DNA from: Idiomarina sp. A28L
GTDB taxonomy: Bacteria; Pseudomonadota; Gammaproteobacteria; Enterobacterales; Alteromonadaceae
DNA length: 64,000 nt
Reading direction: 5' to 3'
Assembly: GCF_000218785.1 (NCBI RefSeq)
Contig: NZ_AFPO01000021.1
Coordinates: forward strand, 62,001-126,000
The first letter of the stretch is position 1, and each line of letters opens with the position of its first letter. The position numbers and the translations under genes are program-made. Below are positions 41,312-51,411 of the stretch, one piece after another. A model generated the notes under the pieces. That model worked only from the letters and a program-made list of their open reading frames with translations, searched no databases and had not been told where the DNA came from.

Positions 41312-42271
41312 TTAATTAAATTGCGGTTCTACCCGCAATCGGAAATTTCTTAACTGCTCATAAACATCAGCATCATCTGATACAGGCAAATTCCCTGCCC
41401 GCAGAACCGCGGCGCGAGCTGATTCACATACCGCTCTATCACCTTCTCCTACTTGTACGTTGGTTACAAAGCCATCGCGGGCAAGGCTAATGGTTAATAC
41501 ACACGATTGCCCCCGCATGCTTGAATCTACTATCCAGTTGCGTTGCACGGCACTGCGAATCAGGGCTTGGTAACGCTCTACCTCGGTAAGCACCCGTTGT
41601 TGCCGTGCTCTGTTCCGCTCTGCTTGCTCCCGCTCTAAGCGTTCTTGCAACTGCCGTTCGCGCTCAGCTCGTTCTCGTGCTGCTTGTTCTTGCGCTCGGC
41701 GTTCTTCTTCTAGCCGTTGCCGCTCTGCGGCTGCGCGCTGCTCCGCTTCTTGCTGCTGGCGTAAGCGTTCAGCCGCTTGTTGCCGCTGTTGCTCGGCTTC
41801 GGCGCGTTCACGTTCAGCTTGTTGTGCTTGCTCCCGAGCTCGCCGTGTTTGTTCCGCAGCTTGCTCGCGCTCCGCGGCTACTTGCCGGGCTCGCTGCTCT
41901 TCGCGTTGCCGTTGTTGCTCGGCTTCACGAGCGCGGCGTTCTAAATCTGCAATGCGCTGTTCTTCCGCACGCTGTGCGGCAGCTCGTTGATCCTGAATAC
42001 GCTGCACTTGCGCTTCTAGCTGCGCTTGATCGACCGCTACAGCATTCACAATTTCTTGCGGTGGTGCCGCTTGCGAATCATCAGCTGAGCTTTCCAATGT
42101 TGGTTGCTCACGCACTTCAGGCAACGTGGGTGTATAATCCATGCTCACCACAATAGCGGTGCCTAAAACAAAATGTAGCAACACCGAAAAGCCAATCGGC
42201 CGCCATGGCAAATCTTTGTTGATTCCGTTACTAAAGCGCTTTCCTAGTGTTTTCCCTGTTGCCTTGGCCAT
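41312..42271 (-). CDS. tolA: Cell-envelope integrity protein TolA
   Basis: A 319-residue protein: an N-terminal cytosolic tail and one membrane helix ([17 protein letters not shown]), then a long helical domain of about 150 residues made of Ala, Arg, Glu and Gln (residues about 80-225), and a C-terminal globular domain with [19 protein letters not shown] and [23 protein letters not shown] ending PQFN. TolA spans the periplasm and transmits force from TolQR. A long reading frame on the opposite strand here is only a shadow of the low-complexity helix. Confidence 0.93.
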   Translation of the reverse strand: MAKATGKTLGKRFSNGINKDLPWRPIGFSVLLHFVLGTAIVVSMDYTPTLPEVREQPTLESSADDSQAAPPQEIVNAVAVDQAQLEAQVQRIQDQRAAAQRAEEQRIADLERRAREAEQQRQREEQRARQVAAEREQAAEQTRRAREQAQQAERERAEAEQQRQQAAERLRQQQEAEQRAAAERQRLEEERRAQEQAARERAERERQLQERLEREQAERNRARQQRVLTEVERYQALIRSAVQRNWIVDSSMRGQSCVLTISLARDGFVTNVQVGEGDRAVCESARAAVLRAGNLPVSDDADVYEQLRNFRLRVEPQFN

Positions 42272-42275
42272 TCCA

Positions 42276-42704
42276 TTACTCCGGCGGACGTGTCATGAGG
42301 CCTACCTGAGTAGCCCCTGCACGTTGCAATAACACCATTAACTGAATAACTTGATTATATGGCACGGCACCATCGCCGCGCACCACTACCGGTGTTTCTG
42401 GATCAAGCTGCAAATGTGCCGCTACTATAGTAGCTAAATCAACCGCCGACATTGCCTCTTCAGCATTCCCACCTACGTTCAAAAAGTAGTTACCATCGCG
42501 ATCCACAGAGGCCACAATTGGCGGCCGTGTATCATCGCTAATCGCTTCCGATTGCGCTTGCGGTAAATCAACTTCTACGCCTTGGGTAATCAAGGGCGCG
42601 GTAACCATGAAGATAATGAGCAACACCAACATTACATCAATATAGGGCACTACGTTGATTTCCGATACCGGCTTACGCCGTTTGCGCGGAATGAAGGCTT
42701 CCAT
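42276..42704 (-). CDS. tolR: Proton-channel subunit TolR
   Basis: A 142-residue ExbD/TolR protein with a single helix VPYIDVMLVLLIIFMVTAPLI carrying the proton-binding Asp, and a periplasmic domain (VDLPQAQSEAI, VVRGDGAVPYNQVIQLMVLLQ). It pairs with TolQ to power TolA. It follows tolQ by 2 nt and precedes tolA by 4. Confidence 0.95.
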   Translation of the reverse strand: MEAFIPRKRRKPVSEINVVPYIDVMLVLLIIFMVTAPLITQGVEVDLPQAQSEAISDDTRPPIVASVDRDGNYFLNVGGNAEEAMSAVDLATIVAAHLQLDPETPVVVRGDGAVPYNQVIQLMVLLQRAGATQVGLMTRPPE

Positions 42705-42706
42705 TA

Positions 42707-43423
42707 TTACGCCTCCTGTTCCCGCGTTGCACCCTGCTCACGGCCTGCAGTTTGGCCCGGGGCGGTAGCCGCTTGGCGCTGAAGGATACCGGTAAATTCT
42801 TCGGCAAAGTTAATGTAGCTACCATCAATAGCCGCTACTTGCGTGGAAAATTTATTGTAGGCAATTACTGCAGGTATGGCGGCAAAGAGGCCCATTGCCG
42901 TAGCAATAAGTGCTTCGGCAATACCCGGTGCAACCATTTGCAACGTAGCTTGCTGCACGCTACCGAGTGCAATAAATGAATTCATGATGCCCCAAACGGT
43001 GCCGAATAAACCAATGTAAGGGCTTATGGAACCTATAGTGGCCAACACAGAAAGATTTTTTTCGAGGCTATCTACTTCACGGCTATGAGCCACGCGCATG
43101 GCCCGCTGGGTGCCAGACATAACGCTTACCGCATCCATGCTACGCACTTGCCGTAATCGTGCAAATTCACGAAAGCCCGATTGGAATAAATGTTCAGTGC
43201 CAGCAGCCTTGCCCCCACGAGCAGTTACTTCTTTGTAGAGCTTGGCTAGATCGACACCGGACCAAAAGCGTTCTTCGAATTCCAACGCGTTTTGTTGAGC
43301 GCCATTTAATATTTTTCGGCGTTGAATAATGAGTGCCCACGAAAGAATAGACATCAAAACCAATAAAATCATTACTGCTTTTACAACTAAGCTGGCTTCT
43401 AAAAACAAGCCAATGAAGGACAT
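42707..43423 (-). CDS. tolQ: Proton-channel subunit TolQ
   Basis: A MotA/TolQ/ExbB protein of about 238 residues. First helix SLVVKAVMILLVLMSILSWALII, then the cytosolic loop, ISPYIGLFGTVWGIMNSF and the third helix region GIAEALIATAMGLFAAIPAVIAYNKF with the family's conserved Thr/Ala pattern. I take ATG 43423 as start (GGAA 6 nt upstream), giving TGATATG with the ybgC stop; a GTG 12 nt earlier is possible but would overlap ybgC. Confidence 0.94.
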   Translation of the reverse strand: MSFIGLFLEASLVVKAVMILLVLMSILSWALIIQRRKILNGAQQNALEFEERFWSGVDLAKLYKEVTARGGKAAGTEHLFQSGFREFARLRQVRSMDAVSVMSGTQRAMRVAHSREVDSLEKNLSVLATIGSISPYIGLFGTVWGIMNSFIALGSVQQATLQMVAPGIAEALIATAMGLFAAIPAVIAYNKFSTQVAAIDGSYINFAEEFTGILQRQAATAPGQTAGREQGATREQEA

Positions 43424-43424
43424 A

Positions 43425-43856
43425 TCAGCTTCCACGCCGGATTACCTCTAATATTGGACCGGGAATTGCTACCGGTTTCATAGTACTTAAATTCACGCAT
43501 GCTGCTTTGACTTCGGCAACACACAATAATTCGCCTTGCTGATTAAAAATTTGCTGTACGCATTCAAGCGATGCTTTGCGTATACGCTGGGGCTCAACGG
43601 TTACCAATAGGGCATCATTAAAGCGAGCCGGCGCACGTAAATCAAGTGTTACGTGGCGAACTACAAAACCAATTTGTAGATCCAACCAAACATCTTGATC
43701 AATTCCTAATGATCGCAACCATTCAGTGCGTGCTCGCTCACAAAACTTCAGGTAATTGGCATAATAGACAATGCCACCTGCATCAGTATCTTCGTAGTAC
43801 ACCCGAACTGGCCAAGAAAATGCCTGTGTATCCGCTATCTCGTTTGTTTCCGCCAT
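43425..43856 (-). CDS. ybgC: Acyl-CoA thioesterase YbgC
   Basis: A hot-dog thioesterase of about 143 residues with RVYYEDTDAGGIVYYANYLKFCERARTEWL, the family active-site segment (Asp in DTDAGG), and RIRKASLECVQQIF. It acts on short-chain acyl-CoA and is tied to phospholipid metabolism; it is the usual first gene of the tol-pal operon. I chose ATG 43856 (AAGGG 5 nt upstream) over the ATG at 43910, which lacks a ribosome-binding site and adds an atypical Lys-rich start. Confidence 0.92.
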   Translation of the reverse strand: MAETNEIADTQAFSWPVRVYYEDTDAGGIVYYANYLKFCERARTEWLRSLGIDQDVWLDLQIGFVVRHVTLDLRAPARFNDALLVTVEPQRIRKASLECVQQIFNQQGELLCVAEVKAACVNLSTMKPVAIPGPILEVIRRGS

Positions 43857-44231
43857 TACAGCCCTTTTTATAATCTTAGCTACCGCGTTTTCCAGCGCTT
43901 TCTTCAGCATGTTTTATTGCTCAGCGATGCTGCAAGGTACTATACCTCACTCATTAACGGAAATTAAGCAGGGTACAATTAAGGTAAAATAAATTTAAAT
44001 ATTCTTTTCTAGTTAGTTTTAAACGCCCAACGGCAATGGCTCGCTAATCAGCAGTTCGGCAGCTATTAAGTTCACAAGAGTTTTTCTTATCGCTCAAAAA
44101 ACAGCCGCGTTATCTATCTTTATGATTTAAATGGATTATTACTATTTGTTGCGAATTTGTTGCTGCAAAAACAACCATTACAAACCTTTAACACATTAAA
44201 AATATTAATGCGAACCGGTAATTTTTCTCGT
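43857..44231. other. AT-rich intergenic region upstream of ybgC
   Basis: About 375 bp without a supported gene. It must contain the ybgC-tol promoter on the minus strand; I see no clear consensus box, riboswitch or repeat. Its right edge is the plus-strand promoter of the small RNA. Confidence 0.6.
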
Positions 44232-44259
44232 TTGATACTGGTCGGATAAGCCTTATAAT
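44232..44259 (+). promoter_or_regulatory. Strong sigma-70 promoter of an orphan transcript
   Basis: TTGATA (44232-44237) and TATAAT (44254-44259) separated by 16 bp; -10 perfect, -35 five of six. Predicted transcription start about 44266. No coding sequence follows on this strand before the terminator at 44436. Confidence 0.8.
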
Positions 44260-44265
44260 ACGCCC

Positions 44266-44465
44266 CAAGTTCAAGGCACGGCCTTGGACAACAAATTTAA
44301 GGTTCGATTGTCGCGTACCTTACTAGTAAGCGAAAGCTTACGAAATAGTTTTAAATGTAGTTCCTGTTGTAAGTAGTTCCTGTTGTAAATAGTTCCCTGA
44401 TGTAAGATTTCCTCCTTGTTGTTGTTACAACCTTTGCCCGCTCTTTTTAGAGCGGGCTTTTTTTT
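44266..44465 (+). ncRNA. Candidate small RNA with three tandem 16-nt CU-rich units
   Basis: About 200 nt between a strong promoter and a strong terminator with no reading frame of note. It begins with hairpin CAAGGC-ACG-GCCTTG (44272-44286), then GTAAGC-GAAA-GCTTAC with a GNRA tetraloop (44326-44341), then three tandem units TAGTTCCTGTTGTAAR (44358-44373, 44374-44389, 44390-44406, the last with one extra base), TTTCCTCCTTGTTGTTG, and the terminator. The UUCCU and UCCUCC motifs are complementary to Shine-Dalgarno sequences, so a multi-target Hfq-type regulator is plausible. I do not recognise it as 6S, Spot 42, GcvB, RyhB or CsrB. It is convergent with ruvB. Confidence 0.7.
44436..44465 (+). 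terminator. Intrinsic terminator of the small RNA
   Basis: GCCCGCTCT-TTTT-AGAGCGGGC, a perfect 9-bp stem followed by eight T residues on the plus strand. There is no T-run on the minus side, so it belongs to the plus-strand transcript rather than to ruvB. Confidence 0.93.
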
Positions 44466-44526
44466 GCTTCGTAGTCGAGTAGCCGAGATCGAGCAAGATA
44501 AGGTGTAATTAAACGCCAATCAACAA

Positions 44527-45543
44527 CTAAGGTTTACTGAAACCAAAATGGGCGTAAGCATGGTTCGTTGCAATTCGGCCACGTGGTGTGCGTTGAACAT
44601 ATCCTTGCTGTATCAAATAAGGCTCCAGCACATCTTCAATGGTATCTTTTTCTTCACCGATAGCCGCCGCTAAGTTTTCTAAACCAACGGGGCCGCCCAT
44701 GAATTTCTCAATAATCGCTTTCAGTAGCTTACGATCCATGTAATCAAAGCCTGCTTTATCCACATCAATCATATCAAGCGCTGCCGAAGCTACTTCTGCA
44801 GTAATCGGCCCACTCGATTTTACTTGTGCATAATCGCGCACACGGCGTAACAATCGATTTGCGATACGCGGTGTTCCACGCGAACGCATTGCTACTTCTT
44901 TGGCAGCATCAAGCACTAAATCCATTTCTAAGAAGCCTGCTGAGCGCTGCACAATGGAGGTAAGTTCAGGAATTGAATAGAACTCGAGGCGCTGCACAAT
45001 GCCGAAGCGATCGCGCAGAGGCGAAGTAAGCGCGCCGGCACGAGTGGTAGCACCAACCAACGTAAACGGTGGCAAATCGAGTTTAATCGAGCGAGCAGCC
45101 GGGCCTTCGCCGATCATAATATCAAGCTGATAATCTTCCAGAGCTGGGTAAAGCACCTCTTCTACTACTGGGCTTAATCGATGAATTTCATCAATAAACA
45201 ATACATCGTGGGGTTCTAAATTAGTGAGTAGCGCGGCTAAATCGCCGGCTTTTTCCAATACTGGGCCAGAGGTGGTTTTAATTCCCACGCCCATTTCGTT
45301 GGCAATAATATTCGCAAGTGTAGTTTTACCTAGGCCGGGTGGCCCAAAAATAAGCACGTGATCAAGGGCATCGCTGCGGCCTCGCGCCGCTTCGATGTAG
45401 ATACTGAGTTGCTCTACAACATGTTTCTGGCCGGTATAATCGGCTAACCGTTTCGGCCGTATGGCGCGATCAATGATTTCATCATCACCGGTTGCTTTTG
45501 GTTGCACCGGACGTTCTGGCATCATCGAATCTGCTTCAATCAT
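44527..45543 (-). CDS. ruvB: Holliday-junction helicase motor RuvB
   Basis: A 338-residue AAA+ ATPase. [11 protein letters not shown] at the N-terminus, Walker [13 protein letters not shown], Walker [12 protein letters not shown], sensor region [18 protein letters not shown], and the winged-helix C-terminus ([30 protein letters not shown]). It drives branch migration with RuvA. The gene follows ruvA by 92 nt; ruvC-ruvA-ruvB run on the minus strand. Confidence 0.96.
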   Translation of the reverse strand: MIEADSMMPERPVQPKATGDDEIIDRAIRPKRLADYTGQKHVVEQLSIYIEAARGRSDALDHVLIFGPPGLGKTTLANIIANEMGVGIKTTSGPVLEKAGDLAALLTNLEPHDVLFIDEIHRLSPVVEEVLYPALEDYQLDIMIGEGPAARSIKLDLPPFTLVGATTRAGALTSPLRDRFGIVQRLEFYSIPELTSIVQRSAGFLEMDLVLDAAKEVAMRSRGTPRIANRLLRRVRDYAQVKSSGPITAEVASAALDMIDVDKAGFDYMDRKLLKAIIEKFMGGPVGLENLAAAIGEEKDTIEDVLEPYLIQQGYVQRTPRGRIATNHAYAHFGFSKP

Positions 45544-45635
45544 TATTCACACCATGCATAATATTTTAGTTATTTAGGGTACTGCTTCATGCCGCGCTGA
45601 TAGCAAACGTGCATCATTATTTTCAATGGTTCAGG

Positions 45636-46256
45636 CTACATCATTGCTTTTAGTGCGGCACGAATCAACTCTTCTGAGCTCATACCTTCTACAGATACTT
45701 TTTTCAAAATCGGTTGTGCTTGGTTTTCTTTGTAACCGAGCGCCAATAACGCGCTTAATGCTTCATCGCGTGCCGAGGGCGGCATATCAGTATAATTCAA
45801 TGGCGTTACTGCGGCTGCACCAGGCAAGCCGGTATCCATTTCCGCACCGCGGAAATCTTTTAATCGATCACGCATTTCTACCAGCAAACGTTCCGCGGTT
45901 TTTTTACCTACGCCAGGAATTTTTACCAAGGTTGTTAAATCGCCAGTGCGCACACTTTGCACGAATTGCGGCGCGCTCATGCCCGACATAATTCCAAGTG
46001 CCATTTTGGGCCCAACACCCTGCGCTTTTATTAATAGACGAAATAACGCGCGTTCATCAAGGGTGTTAAAACCAAAGAGTAACTGCGCATCTTCGCGCAC
46101 CACGAAATGCACCCATAAGGTAGCCGGTTGGCCAATTTCAGGAAGTTCGTAAAAACACGTCATGGGCATTTGTACTTCATAGCCAACGCCATGAACATCA
46201 ATCACCAGCTCTGGGGCTTGTTTTGCTATTAGTGTGCCTTGTAATCGTCCGATCAT
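45636..46256 (-). CDS. ruvA: Holliday-junction binding protein RuvA
   Basis: A 206-residue protein with [28 protein letters not shown] (OB fold), two helix-hairpin-helix motifs ([26 protein letters not shown]) and the C-terminal RuvB-binding domain ([17 protein letters not shown]). Tetramers hold the junction. It lies 15 nt after ruvC. Confidence 0.96.
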   Translation of the reverse strand: MIGRLQGTLIAKQAPELVIDVHGVGYEVQMPMTCFYELPEIGQPATLWVHFVVREDAQLLFGFNTLDERALFRLLIKAQGVGPKMALGIMSGMSAPQFVQSVRTGDLTTLVKIPGVGKKTAERLLVEMRDRLKDFRGAEMDTGLPGAAAVTPLNYTDMPPSARDEALSALLALGYKENQAQPILKKVSVEGMSSEELIRAALKAMM

Positions 46257-46271
46257 GACATTGCCTTTAGC

Positions 46272-46775
46272 TTAACGCTTGGTTAAAAGAAGATTTGTAT
46301 TTAGGTGGCAAATGGCTACGGCCAGCGCATCGGCAGCATCGGCCTGTGGCATGCGCGGTAGCTTTAATATGTGCTTTACCATGTGCTGCACTTGCTCTTT
46401 CGCGGCACCGCCGGTGCCCACCACTGCTTGCTTTATCGCTCGTGCTGCATACTCGTGCACTGGCAATTCTGCGATAGCCGCCGCTACTATGGCGGCACCC
46501 CGAGCTTGGCCAAGTTTAAGAGCAGAATCAGGGTTGCGCGCCATAAATACTTGCTCAATGGCAAACTCAGTGGGCTCAAACTGCTTTACCAATTCTTGTA
46601 CGCCATCGTGAATCATTTTCAGGCGGCTCGCCAATGGGATATCGGTTGAACCACCCGCTCGTGCCAATTTGATGCAACCACTGCCTAAATAAGTAAGCTT
46701 GCCGGCATGCAATTGCACCACACCATAGCCAGTAATACGCGACCCAGGATCAATTCCCAGCACAATGCGTGTCAT
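46272..46775 (-). CDS. ruvC: Holliday-junction resolvase RuvC
   Basis: A 167-residue RNase H-fold endonuclease. Acidic catalytic residues lie in [37 protein letters not shown] and the C-terminal [13 protein letters not shown]. It cuts junctions presented by RuvAB. It starts only 28 nt downstream of aspS, without the yebC gene that often stands between. Confidence 0.96.
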   Translation of the reverse strand: MTRIVLGIDPGSRITGYGVVQLHAGKLTYLGSGCIKLARAGGSTDIPLASRLKMIHDGVQELVKQFEPTEFAIEQVFMARNPDSALKLGQARGAAIVAAAIAELPVHEYAARAIKQAVVGTGGAAKEQVQHMVKHILKLPRMPQADAADALAVAICHLNTNLLLTKR

Positions 46776-46803
46776 TGATACCTCCCGTGCCGCTGCTCTT
46801 CAA

Positions 46804-48570
46804 TTAGCCTTCACTACCTTTTTCAATAACCGCTACACCAAGTTCAGCAAGCGCTGATGGGTTTGCATACCCCGGCGCATCGGTTAACGGGCACTGCGCG
46901 GTAGTAGTTTTCGGGAAGGCAATAACATCACGAATTGAGCTTGCGCCCACCATGAGCATTACTAAGCGATCAAGGCCGAATGCTAAACCTGCGTGCGGTG
47001 GCGCTCCGTATTTTAAAGCTTCGAGTAGGAAGCCAAATTTTTCTTGAGCTTCCGCTTCATCGATACCTAAAATGCCGAATACTGCTTGCTGCATGGCGTT
47101 ATCGTGAATACGCACAGAACCCCCACCCACTTCACAGCCGTTAAGGACCATATCGTAGGCATTTGAAAGGGCTGTAGCTGGGTTCGCTTTCAGTTCTTCA
47201 GCGGTTACACCAATAGGCGCAGTGAATGGGTGATGTAATGCAAAGAAACCTTCTTCGGTTTCTTCGAACATTGGGAAATCAACTACCCATAATGGTTTCC
47301 AGCTATCTTCTACTAAATCGAAATCTTGGCCAAGCTTCAAGCGCAGTGCACCTAAGGCTTCAGTTACTACATTTTTCGAATCCGCGCCGAACAGTAAAAT
47401 ATCGCCATCAGCGGCATCAACCCGTGCTAAAAGCTCATTAACCACGTTTTCTGGAAAGAATTTTAATACCGGCGATTGCAGGCCTTCCATACCCTTCGCT
47501 CGCTCGTTCACTTTCATCCACGCTAGGCCTTTCGCGCCATAAATGCCGACAAAATTGGTGTATTCATCGATTTGTTTACGGCTCAAGCTCGCGCCACCGG
47601 GCACTTTAATAGCGGCTACTCGGCCTTTGCTATCGTTGGCTGGGCCCGAGAACACCTTAAATTCAATATCTTTTACTAAATCAGCGATATCAACTAATTC
47701 TAGCGGGTTACGCAAATCGGGTTTATCGCTACCATACCGGCTCATGGCTTCGCTATACGGCATGATTGGGAAATCACCTAAATCAACATCCAACATCTCT
47801 TGAAACAAATTGCGCACCATATCTTCAGTAAGCGCACGCACATCGTTTGCCGACATGAACGTGGTTTCAATATCAATTTGGGTAAACTCAGGTTGCCGAT
47901 CGGCACGCAAATCTTCATCACGGAAGCACTTCACGATTTGGTAATAACGATCGAAGCCCGACATCATCAACAACTGCTTAAACAACTGTGGCGATTGTGG
48001 CAACGCAAAAAATTTGCCTTTGTGCGTGCGGCTTGGCACTAAGTAATCGCGCGCGCCTTCAGGGGTTGCGCGAGTGAGCATAGGCGTTTCGATATCAAGG
48101 AAACCTCGGCTATCCATGTAACGGCGAACCGCGCTTGCTACCCGAGCACGAAACTGGATTTTTTCATTCATTTCTGGCCGGCGTAAATCAAGATACCGGT
48201 AGCGCAAACGTTGTTCTTCACTAACCTGCTGGTTGTAATCGATTGGCAAGGGTGCGGAACGGTTCAAAATAGTAATTTCTTTGGCTAGCATTTCTACTTT
48301 ACCGGTAGCCATGCGCTCGTTAATTTGCCCTTCAGGACGCGCCCGCACTTCGCCTTTAATTTGCACGCAAAACTCTTGGCGCAACTTATTCGCTTCGGCA
48401 AACATTTCCTGTAAATCAGGATCGAACACCACTTGCAGTAAACCAGTGCGATCGCGTACATCAGCGAAAATTAGCCCGCCGAGATCACGCCGTTTATGAA
48501 TCCAACCGGCTACGGTTACTTGGTTTCCAAGCTCTTGTTCGTTTACCTGCTCACAATAATGACTGCGCAT
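46804..48570 (-). CDS. aspS: Aspartyl-tRNA synthetase
   Basis: A 588-residue bacterial-type class IIb synthetase: an N-terminal OB anticodon-binding domain ([26 protein letters not shown]), motif 2 ([19 protein letters not shown]), the bacterial GAD insertion, and motif 3 ([15 protein letters not shown]). Length and order are normal. It is upstream of ruvCAB on the same strand and probably shares a transcript with them. Confidence 0.96.
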   Translation of the reverse strand: MRSHYCEQVNEQELGNQVTVAGWIHKRRDLGGLIFADVRDRTGLLQVVFDPDLQEMFAEANKLRQEFCVQIKGEVRARPEGQINERMATGKVEMLAKEITILNRSAPLPIDYNQQVSEEQRLRYRYLDLRRPEMNEKIQFRARVASAVRRYMDSRGFLDIETPMLTRATPEGARDYLVPSRTHKGKFFALPQSPQLFKQLLMMSGFDRYYQIVKCFRDEDLRADRQPEFTQIDIETTFMSANDVRALTEDMVRNLFQEMLDVDLGDFPIMPYSEAMSRYGSDKPDLRNPLELVDIADLVKDIEFKVFSGPANDSKGRVAAIKVPGGASLSRKQIDEYTNFVGIYGAKGLAWMKVNERAKGMEGLQSPVLKFFPENVVNELLARVDAADGDILLFGADSKNVVTEALGALRLKLGQDFDLVEDSWKPLWVVDFPMFEETEEGFFALHHPFTAPIGVTAEELKANPATALSNAYDMVLNGCEVGGGSVRIHDNAMQQAVFGILGIDEAEAQEKFGFLLEALKYGAPPHAGLAFGLDRLVMLMVGASSIRDVIAFPKTTTAQCPLTDAPGYANPSALAELGVAVIEKGSEG

Positions 48571-48643
48571 GTTTATCCACTTCCGTTATTCAAGAATTTG
48601 CGTTTGGGGCATTGCTTAATTAATGGGTAAGTATAAAGGAGAG

Positions 48644-48665
48644 CGGCGGGTAAAGTCACCCGCCG
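48644..48665 (-). terminator. Hairpin between the diguanylate cyclase gene and aspS
   Basis: GGCGGGT-GACTTT-ACCCGCC (minus strand) forms a perfect 7-bp GC-rich stem; the following CTCTCCTTT is only weakly T-rich. Likely a terminator for the upstream diguanylate cyclase gene. Confidence 0.6.
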
Positions 48666-48683
48666 TTATTGATTAGCTTGTAC

Positions 48684-50585
48684 TTAATCGGCTGATCTTA
48701 CTTCAGCTAGCACAACACCATTTTTTCCAGATTCTTTTACCGCGTACATGGCATCATCGGCGGCACTGAGGAGTTCATCATATTCATGGCCATGATCAGG
48801 GAAGATAGCCACCCCGATACTGGCACCAATTTTAGCTTCACCAGTAGCCAAGCGATAAGGCATAGAAACTCGGCTCAATACTTTCTCGGCAATATTTAGC
48901 GCTTGTTTTACCGAAGTAAGGCTGGTAACTAAAATAACGAATTCATCGCCGCCATAACGCGCTACTGTATCGGTTTTTCTTATTACCCTTTGCAAACGTT
49001 GTGAAACCGCAACTAACAATTCATCACCGGCATCATGGCCTTCGTTATCGTTGATCGCTTTAAAGCCATCAAGATCGATAAATAGAAGCGCACATTTTCG
49101 TTTGTTCTGCGCGTGAGTAATTAATGTTTTTTGCGCTTTTTCAATAACATGCATGCGGTTAGGAAGCCCAGTAAGCTCATCATGATAAGCCTTGTAGCGA
49201 ATTTCAGCTTCACGAATTTTCCGCCGTTGAATCTCTCGGCGTAGGTGTGACATCCAAGCTAATATTACCGATAAAACCAATAATACAGCTATCGCCATAA
49301 TCACTGCCCAACGCTTAACAACCTCGCGATTCAAGCCTTCACGCAGGAGTTCAGGATCGAACCAATTTTCTTCAATTCTTCTTGTTTCATCATCGGTAAT
49401 GGCAAGTATTGAACGATCGAGTAAAGGCACAATAGCCGCCCAATCAGAACGTACACCAATGCTCACCTGATCACCCTGCAAATCACGGGCGATATGCACT
49501 ACGGCACCTGTCAGGTTTAATTCCCGAATGCGGTTCATTAGCAACGGTAAGCTATCTAAATATGCATCGGCGCGGCCTTCTAAAACGGCATTTAATCCCT
49601 CTTCCGGTGAATTCACCGCTAGCACGGTAACGTTCTCCGCTGCATCTGCCGTTTCTAATATACTGTAACTGGCCAAAACAGCGATCGTTAACTGTTTCTC
49701 TGTCGAAAAATCATCCAACCGAATCGGCCTATTTTCTAAGCTCATCAGCGCCCAATCAACTTGCCAATAAGGCACAGTAAACTGACTGAATAATAATCGG
49801 CTTGGTGTGGGTGTCATGAAAGTAAGTGCATCGATATCTCTAGCTTCTAAGGCCTGCACACATTCTTGCCAACCACCACAGTTTACCCACGCAACCCTCA
49901 AATTAAGGCGCTGCGCAATTAGCGTAATAAAATCGTGATCTAGGCCTATCGGATTCCCATTGTTATCTCTTGAAATGATGGGTGAAGAATCATCGGGTAA
50001 ACCAATTTGTATAGTGCCTACAGCCGCCAATCGTTCGATTTCTTCCGGCCGCAGAGAAATAAGCTCGGCATTTGAATAAAAGTAATCACTCAACACTTCA
50101 TTACTGAGGCTAATTGAACTAACGATTGGCCGTGAAAGCTGCAATACTCGTCTGCCTTGGCTCACATGTTGCGCAGCTTGTTCCGCACTGCACCACCAAA
50201 CATAAAGCGCATCTGCCGCTATCACATCTGCCAGCGGCCTGCCAATTAAGCCTTGTTCGGCATTAAAAACACGGAACGTTAATTCCGGATAAGCACGTAG
50301 TAAACGGAATCGGGTTGTATTATCGGGCACTCCGATAACGTATCCCATTAAGGCATCTTCGGAATATTCAATATGATCGGCTAAGCACAATTGTTCAAAA
50401 ACAGTATAGGTATCAGTAGGCACTGAAATGGGGGAAGTGTTTTGGATAATTTTCTGAATTGGTTCATTAATAGTGGTTTGCGCACTCACGTTAGAAACCG
50501 CACCGAACACGTTGATGCCCACTACAATTAGGGCAAACACCATGGCTATGGTTGCAAACTTTAGTTTCAGGTACAATTTATTCAT
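48684..50585 (-). CDS. Diguanylate cyclase with periplasmic binding-protein sensor
   Basis: A 633-residue protein: signal/anchor helix (residues 10-30), a partial periplasmic binding-like domain (60-180), a complete SBP_bac_3 domain (about 185-412, IQIGLPDDSSPIISRDNNGNPIGLDHD), a membrane helix (426-447), then GGDEF domain (465-630). The active site is RYGGDEF (545-549) and an inhibitory I-site RKTD lies at 536-539, so it should be active and feedback-controlled. It would make c-di-GMP in response to a periplasmic ligand, perhaps an amino acid. No EAL domain. Divergent from cmoA. Confidence 0.88.
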   Translation of the reverse strand: MNKLYLKLKFATIAMVFALIVVGINVFGAVSNVSAQTTINEPIQKIIQNTSPISVPTDTYTVFEQLCLADHIEYSEDALMGYVIGVPDNTTRFRLLRAYPELTFRVFNAEQGLIGRPLADVIAADALYVWWCSAEQAAQHVSQGRRVLQLSRPIVSSISLSNEVLSDYFYSNAELISLRPEEIERLAAVGTIQIGLPDDSSPIISRDNNGNPIGLDHDFITLIAQRLNLRVAWVNCGGWQECVQALEARDIDALTFMTPTPSRLLFSQFTVPYWQVDWALMSLENRPIRLDDFSTEKQLTIAVLASYSILETADAAENVTVLAVNSPEEGLNAVLEGRADAYLDSLPLLMNRIRELNLTGAVVHIARDLQGDQVSIGVRSDWAAIVPLLDRSILAITDDETRRIEENWFDPELLREGLNREVVKRWAVIMAIAVLLVLSVILAWMSHLRREIQRRKIREAEIRYKAYHDELTGLPNRMHVIEKAQKTLITHAQNKRKCALLFIDLDGFKAINDNEGHDAGDELLVAVSQRLQRVIRKTDTVARYGGDEFVILVTSLTSVKQALNIAEKVLSRVSMPYRLATGEAKIGASIGVAIFPDHGHEYDELLSAADDAMYAVKESGKNGVVLAEVRSAD

Positions 50586-50649
50586 TCTCAGTTACTTCTA
50601 TATCTCTAGTGTAGCCTGTTAGGCACACAATTAATGTAAGAATACGTAA

Positions 50650-51411
50650 ATGAAACCAAATCAATCATCACAGCGTGATTCTGTTTACGCGCAACCACTG
50701 AATAAAGTTAGTGATTTTGCCTTTGATACGAAAGTAGCGGATGTGTTCCCAGATATGATAAGCCGCTCGATTCCTGGGTACGCTACTATTATTGATACCA
50801 TCGGCCGCCTTGCCACACGATATGTTAAACCGAATAGCGTAGTTTATGATTTAGGCTGCTCGCTAGGCGCTGCCAGTTTATCTATCAAGCAACATTGCCG
50901 CACCGAAGGTGTGGAAATTTTTGCTGTAGATAATTCTGAAGCTATGGTGGAGCGTTGCCAAAACTACGTAAACGCCTATCGTGGAGATATTCCAGTGCAG
51001 GTGCAATGTGCCGATATCGCCACATTATCGATGCAACCCTGCAGCATGGTTGTTTTGAATTTTACACTGCAATTCGTGCCGCCGGAACAGCGAAATGAAA
51101 TTATCCAAAAAATATTTGATCAATTGTTGCCTGGTGGGTTGTTGGTTATTTCCGAGAAAGTAAAACACCAGGATACCGTGGCGGATAACCTGTTAATCGA
51201 TTTATATCACGAGTTCAAACGCAATAATGGCTACAGCGATCTAGAAATCAGCCAAAAGCGTGCTGCACTAGAAAACGTAATGCGCCTAAATACGCCTGAA
51301 GAACACATTCAACGCTTAACCGATGCCGGTTTCAGCACCGTGCAGGAATGGTTCCGCTGCTTCAATTTCACTTCATGGATTGCCATCAAAGATAGTAAGG
51401 CTGAAGGCTAA
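50650..51411 (+). CDS. cmoA: Carboxy-S-adenosyl-L-methionine synthase CmoA
   Basis: A 253-residue SAM-dependent enzyme that makes Cx-SAM from SAM and prephenate. Features: [26 protein letters not shown], the SAM motif [28 protein letters not shown] and [11 protein letters not shown]. It supplies Cx-SAM to CmoB for cmo5U34 formation in wobble uridine. The stop overlaps the cmoB start (TAATG). Confidence 0.96.
   Translation: MKPNQSSQRDSVYAQPLNKVSDFAFDTKVADVFPDMISRSIPGYATIIDTIGRLATRYVKPNSVVYDLGCSLGAASLSIKQHCRTEGVEIFAVDNSEAMVERCQNYVNAYRGDIPVQVQCADIATLSMQPCSMVVLNFTLQFVPPEQRNEIIQKIFDQLLPGGLLVISEKVKHQDTVADNLLIDLYHEFKRNNGYSDLEISQKRAALENVMRLNTPEEHIQRLTDAGFSTVQEWFRCFNFTSWIAIKDSKAEG

Noticed and set aside
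41605-42156. Plus-strand reading frame of 183 residues
   Set aside because: Shadow of the low-complexity helical region of tolA, rich in Leu/Val/Ala only because of codon bias.
44266-44430. Minus-strand CsrB-like RNA (AGGAA repeats)
   Set aside because: On the minus strand there are GGA motifs, but promoter and T-run terminator are on the plus strand, so the plus-strand RNA is favoured.
44271-44519. 82-residue minus-strand reading frame between ybgC and ruvB
   Set aside because: Antisense to the small RNA and its terminator, basic low-quality composition, no ribosome-binding site.
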